A DNA stretch of 8,856 bases, taken from positions 1 through 8,856 of the forward strand of contig CAJYKO010000051.1 of the NCBI GenBank assembly GCA_913775215.1, in the 5' to 3' direction. The DNA comes from an uncultured Devosia sp. GTDB taxonomy: Bacteria; Pseudomonadota; Alphaproteobacteria; Rhizobiales; Devosiaceae. Below the pieces are notes generated by a model, which made no database searches, was not told the DNA's origin, and worked only from the letters and a program-made list of their open reading frames with translations. The position numbers and the translations under genes were made by a program. Each line of letters begins with the position of its first letter. Position 1 is the first letter of the stretch. This document shows positions 1-5,594 of the stretch, in pieces.

Positions 1-499
1 CGCCGAGGGCATCGCCGAGAAACCACGGCTCGGCCAGGGGCAAGGCATCGGCTGGGGTGGTTTCGCCGAACAAGACGCTCTGGCAGATGCCGGCGGCAGA
101 GGCGACTGAGGCCGCGACCAGGGCCGCGCCGATGAACCATTGCGCCTCGCTCCATGTGCGGAAGGGCAGGTTGATCCGCATTATCTGGGTCAGGAAAAGG
201 CCGGTCCCGCCATAGATAAGATAGATTCGAATGCTGTGGAGAAGCAGATCGAAATCGCTGGTGATGTGGATGTCGAAAACCTGCCGCATCGGTGGCGATG
301 CGAGCGAGATATGAGCGAGCAAGGGCACCAGTTTCATCCAACCGGGAGCTGCCATGACCATGGCTATGGTGACGCCGGCGGGCAGGAACCACACACTTGA
401 ATAAGTTCTGAAAACGGTAAATAGATCGGCGATGCGGAAGGATACGAGCCAAATCGCGGCAAGAATAATCACCGTGACTATGGTTCGTAAAATTCGCAT
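1..499 (-). CDS. MASE1-domain membrane sensor, N-terminal part (probable histidine kinase), truncated by window edge
   Basis: I translated the reverse strand from an ATG at 499-497 and found 166 uninterrupted residues running off the left edge. The protein opens with a hydrophobic segment (about residues 5-25), then RIADLF, VWFLPAGVTIAMVM (36-49) and further hydrophobic stretches near 57-70, 88-106 and 118-140, and reaches WFLGDALG at 159-166. The order 'IAxLF ... WFLPAGV ... WFLGDALG' is characteristic of MASE1, an integral membrane sensory domain found on bacterial histidine kinases and diguanylate cyclases. A GAGAG ribosome-binding stretch lies about 6 bases before the ATG. The output domain is outside the window; because a response regulator starts divergently 32 bp away, a histidine kinase is the likeliest reading, but a GGDEF or other output is possible. 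The ligand is unknown. MASE1 assignment is firm; the kinase function is inference. Confidence 0.8.
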   Translation of the reverse strand, partial: MRILRTIVTVIILAAIWLVSFRIADLFTVFRTYSSVWFLPAGVTIAMVMAAPGWMKLVPLLAHISLASPPMRQVFDIHITSDFDLLLHSIRIYLIYGGTGLFLTQIMRINLPFRTWSEAQWFIGAALVAASVASAAGICQSVLFGETTPADALPLAEPWFLGDALG

Positions 500-502
500 A
501 AA
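474..502 (+). promoter_or_regulatory. Weak candidate promoter for the response regulator gene
   Basis: GTGACT (474-479) and CATAAA (497-502) are 17 bases apart and each matches the sigma-70 consensus at 4 of 6 positions. Transcription would start near 509, giving a leader of about 23 bases. The elements lie inside the first codons of the divergent sensor gene, as they must with only 32 bp between the two start codons. Matches this weak occur by chance, so this is only a suggestion. Confidence 0.25.
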
Positions 503-531
503 ATCTCTCAAAATTCTGGGCTTGCGGGAAT

Positions 532-1125
532 TTGTCTAGAAAACTTCTGCTCGTTGATGATCATCTTCTCTTCGCCGATGCCGTTAAATTCTTACTGGAA
601 TCTAGCGGCACCGATATCGAGGCGCAGGTTTTCTCTACGCTCGAAAGCGTCCTGGACTATTTGTCCACGGACGCGCCGGTAGACCTGTTGCTGCTGGACT
701 ATTCCATGCCAGGCACCAGCGGCATTGAAGCAGTGGAAATGGCGGCAACAAGGCGGCCCGGCCTGCGCATCGCCTTTCTTTCAGGACTCGACGATCCGCA
801 GGTGGCCGGAGAAGCGCTGCAACGCGGTGTTGTCGGTTGGCTGCCCAAATCCATGCCTGGGGACGCGCTGATCAATGCACTGAACCTTGTCCTTGCGGGC
901 GAACGATTCGTCCCTGCAGATCTCCTGTTGCGCCAACAGGCCAGCCCCCTGACCCCGCGCGAGCAGGACGTGGCGGCGCTTCTGGCGCGCGGCCTTTCGG
1001 ACAAGGAAATCGCCGAGAAGCTCGAGCTGCAGGTCGGCACCGTCAAGGTGCATGTCAAAAGCCTCTTGCGCAAATTCGACGCCTCCAACCGCACTCAATT
1101 TGCGCTGCGCTATCGCGGCGCCTGA
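532..1125 (+). CDS. NarL/FixJ-family two-component response regulator
   Basis: This is a 197-residue cytoplasmic DNA-binding response regulator. The receiver domain (about 3-120) shows the acidic pair D9-D10, phospho-acceptor D56 in LLLLDYSMPG, the switch serine S84 and the conserved K106 in LPKS. A LuxR-type helix-turn-helix follows (about 138-195), with LTPREQDVAALLARGLSDKEIA and the recognition helix around TVKVHVKSLLRKF. The length is normal for the family. The start must be the TTG at 532: an in-frame stop (TAA, 499-501) lies just upstream, no ATG or GTG intervenes, and the receiver beta-strand begins at residue 4. A GGGA element sits unusually close to the TTG, so initiation may be weak. 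It is divergent from a MASE1 sensor and lies directly upstream of the flagellin region; the cognate sensor and the regulon are inferred only. A CCCCG/CGGGG hairpin at 1162-1178 follows the stop but has no T-run. Confidence 0.93.
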   Translation: MSRKLLLVDDHLLFADAVKFLLESSGTDIEAQVFSTLESVLDYLSTDAPVDLLLLDYSMPGTSGIEAVEMAATRRPGLRIAFLSGLDDPQVAGEALQRGVVGWLPKSMPGDALINALNLVLAGERFVPADLLLRQQASPLTPREQDVAALLARGLSDKEIAEKLELQVGTVKVHVKSLLRKFDASNRTQFALRYRGA

Positions 1126-1249
1126 ATTCCGCTATCAGCGCCTATCCTGCCCCAGGCTCTTCCCCGCTCTTGCCGGGGGCGAGCGCCGATCAGGCATGCC
1201 CGGCGCGGTTTATGACTACAAAATTTCCTTGCTTAATTGTAGGTCTATG

Positions 1250-1280
1250 CGCATCATTAACGCGCTTTTAATGTGATGCG
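1250..1280. promoter_or_regulatory. CtrA-type box (TTAA-N7-TTAA) inside an imperfect palindrome
   Basis: TTAA at 1257-1260 and TTAA at 1268-1271 are exactly 7 bases apart, which is the full-site consensus for the alphaproteobacterial cell-cycle regulator CtrA. The box is embedded in a larger dyad: CATTAA (1255-1260) pairs with TTAATG (1268-1273), and CGCAT (1250-1254) with ATGCG (1276-1280), with a two-base TG bulge. CtrA is known to control flagellar genes in several alphaproteobacteria, typically from boxes overlapping the -35 element. Here the box covers the -35 position of the flagellin promoter candidate. Another dimeric regulator recognising the palindrome is an alternative. Confidence 0.6.
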
Positions 1281-1286
1281 TACAAT
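1257..1286 (+). promoter_or_regulatory. Candidate flagellin promoter
   Basis: TACAAT (1281-1286) matches the -10 consensus at 5 of 6 positions, and TTAACG (1257-1262) matches the -35 at 4 of 6, with an 18-base spacer. The start would be near 1293, giving a leader of about 55 bases. The -35 coincides with the CtrA-type box, an arrangement typical of CtrA-activated promoters. I saw no sigma-28-like or sigma-54 (GG-N10-GC) promoter in 1126-1347. Confidence 0.4.
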
Positions 1287-1307
1287 CCTCTGATTTGTCA
1301 AAGGGCT

Positions 1308-1339
1308 GCATGAAGCGGCTCATGTTTCCAGAAGGAAAG
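1308..1339 (+). promoter_or_regulatory. Flagellin mRNA leader hairpin and ribosome-binding site
   Basis: CATGA (1309-1313) can pair with TCATG (1320-1324) around a 6-base loop, with a G-T pair extending the stem. The Shine-Dalgarno AGGA (1333-1336) follows 8 bases later and lies 11 bases before the ATG, a long but workable spacing. FlbT in Caulobacter acts on the 5' leader of flagellin mRNA, so this is a natural place for its action. The stem is short and the role is inferred. Confidence 0.35.
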
Positions 1340-1347
1340 CACCACAC

Positions 1348-3399
1348 ATGGGTTCCGATATCTCTCTCTCGAAGGCCGTTCGCTCGAACCTTCTGAGCCT
1401 GCAGAACACCGCCGAAATGATGAACAAGACGCAGTCCCGTCTTGCCACCGGCAACAAGGTGAACTCTGCGCTGGACAACCCGTCCAACTTCTTCACCGCT
1501 TCGGCTCTCAACAGCCGCGCCGCCGACATGAGCAACCTGCTCGACTCGATGGCGTCGGGCATCAAGGTCATCGAGGCTGCCGATAAGGGCATCACCGCGA
1601 TCACCAAGAATATCGAGTCCATGCAGTCGACCCTGCGTCAGGCTCGCCAGGACAAGTCCTTCCAGACCGACAATTATGAAGTCACTGCCGACAGCACCCT
1701 GAAGCTCTCGGGTGGCCAGTTCGGCGAAAGCTTCGAAGTAAAGCTCCAGGCCGCTTCCGGCGGTCAGGCTGCAGGCGTTACGACCGCCGCTGTCTGGGCT
1801 GATCCGGCCGGTGTTGCTGGCCAGACCGCAGGTCCGCAGGTTCTCGTCAAGTTCGATGATACGCTCAACGGCACGGCCATCAAGGTTGACGGTCTGACCG
1901 TTACCTCGACCACGGCTGCCGGTGCGACCCAGGCCGCGTTCATGGGCGACTTGCAGACGCAGCTTAACACCGCGACAGGCACCAGCGGCGCCACCAGCAA
2001 GTATATCGTTGCTGCTGACACCGTCGATGCCACCAAGGTTTCGATCCAGCTCCGCGATCCGCAGGGCGTCTCGCCAAGGGTCGAATTCGCTGGCTCGGTT
2101 GCTAAGGCCACCCACGCCGTCACCGAAATCGACTACACTGCGATCACCTCCATGGGCGGTGTGACCGCCGGTGGCCAGGCGATCGACGTCGGCGTCACCT
2201 TCGATGACCTGGTAAAGGGTCTTCAGGAAAAGGCTACGGCTGGCAACTATACCGTCGAGGCAGACGCTACCACCAAGAAGATCAAGCTGGTCGACAACGC
2301 CTACAGCGCCGGCACTGGCCCGGTCGTTGCAGGTATCACTGGTGGCACCACCAGTACTGCTGGTTCTACCGGCGTCTATACCAAGGACGTTGCAGCTCGT
2401 TCGTTCAAGATCGACCTCACATATGGCGACAAGACGGCCAACTTGAACATCGTCAGCCGCGATGCTTCGCCTTACGCCAAGGAAAACCAGCTCAAGAACA
2501 TCAACGATCAGCTCAAGGCTGCCGGCATCAACGATGTCGTCGCTTCGCTCGACAGCACCGACAAGCTCGTATTCACCTCGACCAGCGCTGAAGCCAAGAC
2601 CCTTGCTATCTCGGGTGCCGACGCTAACGCCCTGTTCGGTGGCGCAACCGTCTCAACCGGGTCGCCGGCTGTTTCCGCCTACAAGTCGGCCAACACGGTC
2701 GACCAGTTTGTTGAAGAGATCAACCGCAACACCGGCACTGTCGGTAAGGTTCGTGCTTCGAACGACAACGGCAAGCTGCGTATCGAGAACCTCTCGACCC
2801 AGCAGCTCGACGTCGAGTTCGACAAGGACGGCGCAGGCGTTGGTGCACCGACCCAGCACAAGATCGCTGGCAACGTCATCCGTGACAACCTGGCCAAGCA
2901 GTTCAACGATCTGCGTGACCAGCTCGACAAGTTTGCCGACGACTCCTCGTTCAACGGCATCAACCTGCTCCGCGGCGATAAGCTGACGATCACCTTCAAT
3001 GAATCTGGTTCGTCCTCGATCCAGATCCAGGCCAAGGACAAGAACGGCAACGAGCGCCCGATCACTGCGGCTAACCTGAACCTCGAAAGCCTCGTCGGCC
3101 AGGACCTCGATAACGATACCGATATCGACGCCCTGCTCGGCAAGCTGTCGACGGCTCTGTCCGAACTCCGTTCGCAGGCTTCGACCTTCGGTTCGAACCT
3201 GTCGTCGGTGGAAAACCGTCAGTCGTTCACCAAGAACATGATCAACACGCTGGAAACCGGCGCGGCGAACCTGACCTTGGCTGACACCAACGAAGAAGCT
3301 GCAAACCTTCTGGCTCTCCAGACCCGTCAGCAGCTGTCGTCTTCGGCTCTGTCGATGGCGTCGCAGCAGGACCAGGCCGTTCTGCAGCTCCTGCGGTAA
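1348..3399 (+). CDS. Flagellin with expanded central region
   Basis: The 683-residue product is the filament subunit, exported through the flagellar type III apparatus. The N-terminal D0/D1 coiled-coil part (about 1-125) carries the flagellin hallmarks RSNLLSLQNT, QSRLATGNKVNSALDNPSNFFTA split across 29-51, and ADMSNLLDSMASGIKVIEAAD. The C-terminal D1/D0 part (about 505-683) has LSELRSQASTFGSNLSSVENRQ in pieces, MINTLETGAANL and the terminal ALSMASQQDQAVLQLLR. There is no signal peptide and I see no cysteine, both usual for flagellins. At 683 residues it is long compared with the common 270-500. The surplus is a Thr/Ala/Gly/Asp-rich surface-exposed middle (about 125-505) with four divergent units resembling the Flagellin_IN motif, near 199-240, 284-320, 379-414 and 450-490. 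The start at 1348 has an AGGA site and begins the conserved N-terminus. FlbT is encoded next, and a CtrA-type box lies upstream. Confidence 0.96.
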   Translation: MGSDISLSKAVRSNLLSLQNTAEMMNKTQSRLATGNKVNSALDNPSNFFTASALNSRAADMSNLLDSMASGIKVIEAADKGITAITKNIESMQSTLRQARQDKSFQTDNYEVTADSTLKLSGGQFGESFEVKLQAASGGQAAGVTTAAVWADPAGVAGQTAGPQVLVKFDDTLNGTAIKVDGLTVTSTTAAGATQAAFMGDLQTQLNTATGTSGATSKYIVAADTVDATKVSIQLRDPQGVSPRVEFAGSVAKATHAVTEIDYTAITSMGGVTAGGQAIDVGVTFDDLVKGLQEKATAGNYTVEADATTKKIKLVDNAYSAGTGPVVAGITGGTTSTAGSTGVYTKDVAARSFKIDLTYGDKTANLNIVSRDASPYAKENQLKNINDQLKAAGINDVVASLDSTDKLVFTSTSAEAKTLAISGADANALFGGATVSTGSPAVSAYKSANTVDQFVEEINRNTGTVGKVRASNDNGKLRIENLSTQQLDVEFDKDGAGVGAPTQHKIAGNVIRDNLAKQFNDLRDQLDKFADDSSFNGINLLRGDKLTITFNESGSSSIQIQAKDKNGNERPITAANLNLESLVGQDLDNDTDIDALLGKLSTALSELRSQASTFGSNLSSVENRQSFTKNMINTLETGAANLTLADTNEEAANLLALQTRQQLSSSALSMASQQDQAVLQLLR

Positions 3400-3419
3400 T
3401 CGCACAAAAACAAGCTTTT

Positions 3420-3442
3420 CGGGGGCGGCGATGCCGCCCCCG
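3420..3442 (+). terminator. Strong GC hairpin between flagellin and flbT
   Basis: CGGGGGCGGC (3420-3429) pairs perfectly with GCCGCCCCCG (3433-3442) around a GAT loop. The hairpin sits 21 bases after the flagellin stop codon and 22 before the flbT ATG. Only GTCTTACC follows, so the T-run is poor. It may be a leaky terminator that makes flbT far less expressed than flagellin, or a 3' stabiliser of flagellin mRNA. The structure is clear; the function is inferred. Confidence 0.65.
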
Positions 3443-3464
3443 GTCTTACCCAGAAGGAAAGACG

Positions 3465-3866
3465 ATGGCACTCAAACTCACGGTCAAGCCTGGCGAGACC
3501 TTCTTTATCGGCACCGCCGAGATCAGCGTTCAGTGCGAGTCTATCGTCAATGTTCTCGTGGGCGGTCATGCGCCCATTTTGCGTTCAGACGACCATGTGG
3601 CTGAATCTGAAGCGAAGACGCCGGCCATGCGGCTGCGCTACGCTGTCCAGCAAATGTATCTGACCGGCGACATTCCCGGCCATCACATCGACTATTTTGA
3701 AGCCGCCCAGGCGCTGCTCGCCGAAATGCCGCAGCATGCCGGGCTGGTTGCCGAGGTCAATGGCCTCTTGATCAGCGGATCGACCTACAAGGCGATCAAG
3801 CTCTTAAAAATACTTTCCAATCCCGAGCTGACCGAGACTCGAGCCAAGCTCAAGCTGGTGGGGTGA
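3465..3866 (+). CDS. flbT: FlbT, post-transcriptional regulator of flagellin synthesis
   Basis: This 133-residue protein fits the FlbT family in length and pattern: an N-terminal beta-rich part beginning MALKLTVKPGETFFIGTAEI, the conserved GHAPILR (34-40), then TPAMRLRYAVQQMYL (52-66), HHIDYF (73-78) and a helical C-terminal half with ISGSTYKAIKLLK (103-115). In Caulobacter FlbT binds the 5' leader of flagellin mRNA and promotes its decay until the hook is complete. In other alphaproteobacteria FlbT, usually with FlaF, sets the flagellin level, sometimes positively. Here it follows the flagellin gene by 65 bases and is preceded by an AGGA site 6 bases from the ATG, within a 12-base stretch identical to the flagellin leader. 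A hairpin separates the two genes. FlaF, which normally accompanies FlbT, is absent; a helix-turn-helix gene follows after 3 bases. Confidence 0.9.
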   Translation: MALKLTVKPGETFFIGTAEISVQCESIVNVLVGGHAPILRSDDHVAESEAKTPAMRLRYAVQQMYLTGDIPGHHIDYFEAAQALLAEMPQHAGLVAEVNGLLISGSTYKAIKLLKILSNPELTETRAKLKLVG

Positions 3867-3869
3867 GCC

Positions 3870-4118
3870 ATGAACGCCTCATCCTGCTGCGCCGAGACTC
3901 CCACGACGCCTTCCATCACAGCTTCCCTCATCGCCCAGAATGTCATCAATTTGCGGAAGGCGAGAAGCATGTCGTCCGCAGTCCTCGCAGTGCGGACAGG
4001 GTGGTCGGGTTCGCGCATCGCGGCGATAGAGGCCGGTAGCGTCGATACGCTGCACTTGGACGACATCGACACCCTTGCAAAAGCGCTCGTCGTCGAACCC
4101 GCGGCACTTTTCGCCTGA
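3870..4118 (+). CDS. Small XRE-type helix-turn-helix protein
   Basis: The 82-residue product consists of a short Ser/Thr-rich N-terminal tail with a Cys pair (residues 6-7) and a single helix-turn-helix domain at about 20-80: IAQNVINLRKARSMS, LAVRTGWSGSRIAAIEAG and LDDIDTLAKALVVEPAALF. This spacing matches the Cro/C1 (XRE) fold, where the second and third helices contact DNA. There is no ligand or output domain. The ATG lies 3 bases after the flbT stop codon, and the GGTGGGGTGAG before it serves as ribosome-binding site, so translation is probably coupled to flbT. Position suggests a role in flagellar control, possibly acting on the flagellin promoter palindrome, but nothing in the sequence shows the target. 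It ends 33 bases before the oppositely oriented repair operon, with no clear terminator between them. Confidence 0.8.
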   Translation: MNASSCCAETPTTPSITASLIAQNVINLRKARSMSSAVLAVRTGWSGSRIAAIEAGSVDTLHLDDIDTLAKALVVEPAALFA

Positions 4119-4151
4119 TTTACCAAATGGATGCGGGGAATGCTGGCGCGT

Positions 4152-5594
4152 TCAGGCTGCGCGAAGCTTTTCCATGTGCTCGCGGATCAGGGCGAGGTCG
4201 GCATCGAATTTGGCACTTTCCTCGCGTTTTTTCTCAGGGTCCGGAATGCGGAGGAGATAGGAGGGGTGATTGGTGATGAAGAGCACCGCGCCATCTTCGA
4301 GCGCGATGGGCTGGCCGCGCATCTTCGATAGGGAAACCGCTTTTCCGAGAAGGCTTTGCGCAGCGCTGGCACCTAGGGCGACGACGATCTTGGGCTTGAC
4401 GAATTCGCGCTCGAGATTGAGCCAGAAGCGGCAGGCCTGTATTTCCCCAGCATTGGGCTTCTGGTGGATGCGGCGCTTGCCGCGCGGTTCGAACTTGAAG
4501 TGTTTTACCGCATTGGTGGCATAAAGGCGGCTGCGGTCGATGCCGGCCTTTTCCATAGCTTCGTCAAAGACTTGACCGGCAGGACCGATGAAGGGGCGGC
4601 CAGCGAGATCCTCCTGATCGCCGGGTTGTTCGCCAACGAACATGACCTCAGCATGAGCCGGGCCTTCGCCAAAGACGGCCTGTGTTGCATGTTCGTAGAG
4701 CGGGCAGCGGCGGCAGCCGCCAATCGCCTCTGCAGCATCGCTAAGCGATTGAATTTCCTTGGTTTCTTCTTCAGCCTCGAGCGCCTTCTGACGCGTGTGG
4801 CGGGCGGGTGGCTGGGTCGCGGCTCGGGCGATCATGTCCTGCTCCATTTGCCGGGCATTGCGGATTAGGGGAGCAATGCGGGCCGCTTCGGGCAAGTTGC
4901 GCCAATACTTCATCGGCATTTCCGACTTCATCATCGCGACCTTGAGGCGGGCCGGATTGAAGATGGAATCGTAATAGGTCTGCCAATCATCCTCCACCGC
5001 ATCCTCGGCGGGGATATCTTTCTTGGAGCCCCCGGGACCAAAACGCAGATTTTCCTTGTCCCAAAAGGCACTTGAATAAGGCGTGACGATGCCCCAGACC
5101 ATGCCTGCAAAGCGGCGGGTAAAGAAAGGCGCGGTGGCCTCGAGCGTATAATGTTCGGGTTCGAACCAGGCGACATAGTGCTCTTCGCCTGCGTCAGGAA
5201 TGGCACGAAAGCGCACGAATGCCTTCATCTTATGGGCATCGCGACGCACCGCCGAGGCCAGTTTCGTTAACATTACGTTATCGGCGTCAGCAGCGTTGGC
5301 GAGAATCCGTGAATCCTGCTGGAGGCGCCAGAGCATCCGGTAAAGGAGCGCGAAGCGTTCGGGCTCGGAGTGCTGGATGACGGAGCCGGCGAGCTCCATG
5401 AACTGGCGCGGCACCGAGCCGATCGGACCATCGGTCTGGGGCAGCATATCGTCGCCGGCTTCGAAGAGGCCATTCTCCTCTGCCCCGACGCGCCAGACCA
5501 CCTGCGAAGGTTTTTGCCCGGCCGCGAGGAGTCGCCGCGCCTTGCCGCGCCACTCGTCGAGATCGTTAAGATGATCGAGCCGGACAGATAGCAT
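4152..5594 (-). CDS. udgX: DUF4130 - UdgX fusion: uracil-DNA glycosylase that crosslinks to DNA
   Basis: The 480-residue protein joins two repair modules. The first (about 1-250) matches the DUF4130 / 'probable DNA metabolism protein' family (TIGR03915-type), recognisable by RRDAHKMKAFVRFR (117-130), YVAWFEPEHY (140-149), RRFAGMVWGIVTPYSSAFWD and DDWQTYYDSIFNPARLK. A charged linker (256-285) follows. The second (about 290-480) is a family 4-like uracil-DNA glycosylase with C294-x2-C297, the catalytic loop GEQPGDQEDLAGRPF (321-335), the insertion KRRIH (373-377), C388 and NHPSYLLR (442-449). KRRIH is the signature of UdgX, whose His attacks the abasic sugar after uracil excision and leaves the enzyme covalently fixed to DNA; H377 is the matching residue. 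Only three cysteines are seen for an Fe-S cluster. The ATG shares one base with the upstream gene's stop (TGATG), so the two are coupled. Molecular function of the first module is not known to me. Confidence 0.92.
   Translation of the reverse strand: MLSVRLDHLNDLDEWRGKARRLLAAGQKPSQVVWRVGAEENGLFEAGDDMLPQTDGPIGSVPRQFMELAGSVIQHSEPERFALLYRMLWRLQQDSRILANAADADNVMLTKLASAVRRDAHKMKAFVRFRAIPDAGEEHYVAWFEPEHYTLEATAPFFTRRFAGMVWGIVTPYSSAFWDKENLRFGPGGSKKDIPAEDAVEDDWQTYYDSIFNPARLKVAMMKSEMPMKYWRNLPEAARIAPLIRNARQMEQDMIARAATQPPARHTRQKALEAEEETKEIQSLSDAAEAIGGCRRCPLYEHATQAVFGEGPAHAEVMFVGEQPGDQEDLAGRPFIGPAGQVFDEAMEKAGIDRSRLYATNAVKHFKFEPRGKRRIHQKPNAGEIQACRFWLNLEREFVKPKIVVALGASAAQSLLGKAVSLSKMRGQPIALEDGAVLFITNHPSYLLRIPDPEKKREESAKFDADLALIREHMEKLRAA

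Noticed and set aside
140..400. Plus-strand open frame of 86 residues near the left edge
   Set aside because: The minus strand here encodes a clear MASE1 domain; the plus-strand product has no recognisable pattern.
1162..1178. CCCCG/CGGGG hairpin after the response regulator as an intrinsic terminator
   Set aside because: The stem is only 5 bp and no T-run follows, so I cannot support termination.
1216..2115. Long minus-strand open frame opposite the flagellin gene (299 residues), and a similar one at 2653-3471
   Set aside because: Both are antisense shadows of a strongly recognised flagellin; their translations show no family pattern.
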